Positions 63,849-64,000 of a stretch of 64,000 nt of DNA are shown here, piece after piece (position 1 is the first letter of the stretch; each line of letters opens with the position of its first letter). The notes beneath the pieces were generated by a model. The model saw only the letters and a list, made by a program, of their open reading frames with translations. It was not told the DNA's origin and did no database searches. The DNA lies in NCBI GenBank assembly GCA_045804265.1, contig JBJMNK010000021.1, positions 1 through 64,000 on the forward strand, read 5' to 3'. The DNA comes from JABFXC01 sp045804265 (GTDB lineage Bacteria; Gemmatimonadota; Gemmatimonadetes; Gemmatimonadales; Gemmatimonadaceae). A program made the position numbers and the translations under genes.

Positions 63849-64000
63849 TCAGTGTCGATTCGCCAGGGCAGCGTCCGTCACTCCGCCCTGCCGCGTCGTG
63901 ATCGAGATGACGCCGCTGGCATTGTTGATCCCGTATTTCGTCGTCGCATCCCACGCCCGGTAGAGCCGGATGGTCGCGATCACTTCTGCCGGGATCGTGC
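63849..64000 (-). CDS. C-terminal fragment of a TonB-plug-like protein
   Basis: The last 50 codons of a gene that enters from beyond the window, ending at TGA (63851-63849). The sequence runs TIPAEVIATIRLYRAWDATT, then KYGINNASGVISITTRQGG. This matches the end of a TonB-dependent receptor plug domain, where an ASALYG-type segment is followed by NGVI.I.TK. A plug without a following barrel points to a short plug/carboxypeptidase-regulatory-like secreted protein or a truncated receptor. Only this end is visible. An octamer lies at 63787, just downstream. Confidence 0.55.
   Translation of the reverse strand, partial: TIPAEVIATIRLYRAWDATTKYGINNASGVISITTRQGGVTDAALANRH

Noticed and set aside
1..64000. 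Prophage, insertion sequence, CRISPR array or rRNA operon
   Set aside because: No integrase, transposase, capsid, Cas gene, direct-repeat array or rRNA-like sequence could be seen on either strand.

Overview
The window is a 64 kb stretch of GC-rich chromosome from a Gram-negative (diderm) bacterium. The diderm call rests on a heptosyltransferase-type GT9 enzyme, FtsEX-EnvC, lipoproteins with lipoboxes, a porin-like signal-peptide protein and a TonB-plug-like fragment. The mix of strongly GC-biased third positions, GH18/NodB/GT2 fusion, triple-FHA protein and many short-overlap operons best suggests a Gemmatimonadota member. That placement is inference from gene content, not proof. I see no phage, insertion sequence, CRISPR array or rRNA, and the region reads as core chromosome.

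Layout. 1-4919: the 3' end of lepA, then a compact operon of GT9 transferase, ROK sugar kinase, PfkB kinase and two partner-switch-like proteins (STAS-ATPase and STAS-like/winged helix). 4927-10419: a small unknown gene, an AI-2E family permease, ftsE-ftsX-envC, a zinc-ribbon protein and endonuclease IV. 10470-18034: a porin-like protein, an RpiB-type isomerase, malic enzyme/phosphotransacetylase (maeB), ATP-dependent PEP carboxykinase (pckA) and an HD-domain phosphohydrolase. 18045-23621 (minus): unknown protein, lipoprotein, small protein, PP2C phosphatase, FHA protein and an ABC exporter. 23728-31484: two tandem GlsB proteins behind a sigma54-type promoter, uvrA, tRNA-Asn, purEK, sodC, a phosphoesterase (minus) and a nucleotidyltransferase. 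31498-39453 (minus): GNAT acetyltransferase, giant LuxR-type ATPase regulator, DUF4153/4173-like membrane protein, uppS, a winged-helix regulator with a membrane partner, and a PfpI-like protein. 39537-46594: KefB-type antiporter, DUF3293 protein, holB, moaC and two lytic transglycosylases. 46745-54460: class A beta-lactamase-like protein, hybrid PAS/GAF histidine kinase, tRNA-Lys, a 1164-residue GH18-NodB-GT2 fusion and its lipoprotein neighbour. 54566-64000: cyclase-family hydrolase, gnd-zwf, an RNase II-family enzyme, csp-rpsU, a TPR/trypsin-like protease, rplS-rnhB-SDR and the end of a TonB-plug-like gene.

Functional links. Glucokinase, zwf, gnd and the RpiB-like isomerase cover glucose entry and the pentose phosphate route. 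maeB and pckA sit together at the C4/C3 node. Envelope growth and remodelling is heavily represented: FtsEX-EnvC, two transglycosylases, uppS, GT9 and the GH18-NodB-GT2 synthase.

The most unusual signal is not a gene. The octamer CGTTAGGC/GCCTAACG occurs 47 times by my reading (about one per 1.4 kb, balanced between strands). Base composition predicts only two or three copies. It lies inside genes and also forms the stop codons of eight genes. One pair makes a perfect 12-bp inverted repeat. Its density and behaviour resemble DNA uptake sequences of Neisseria and Haemophilus, which would be new here.
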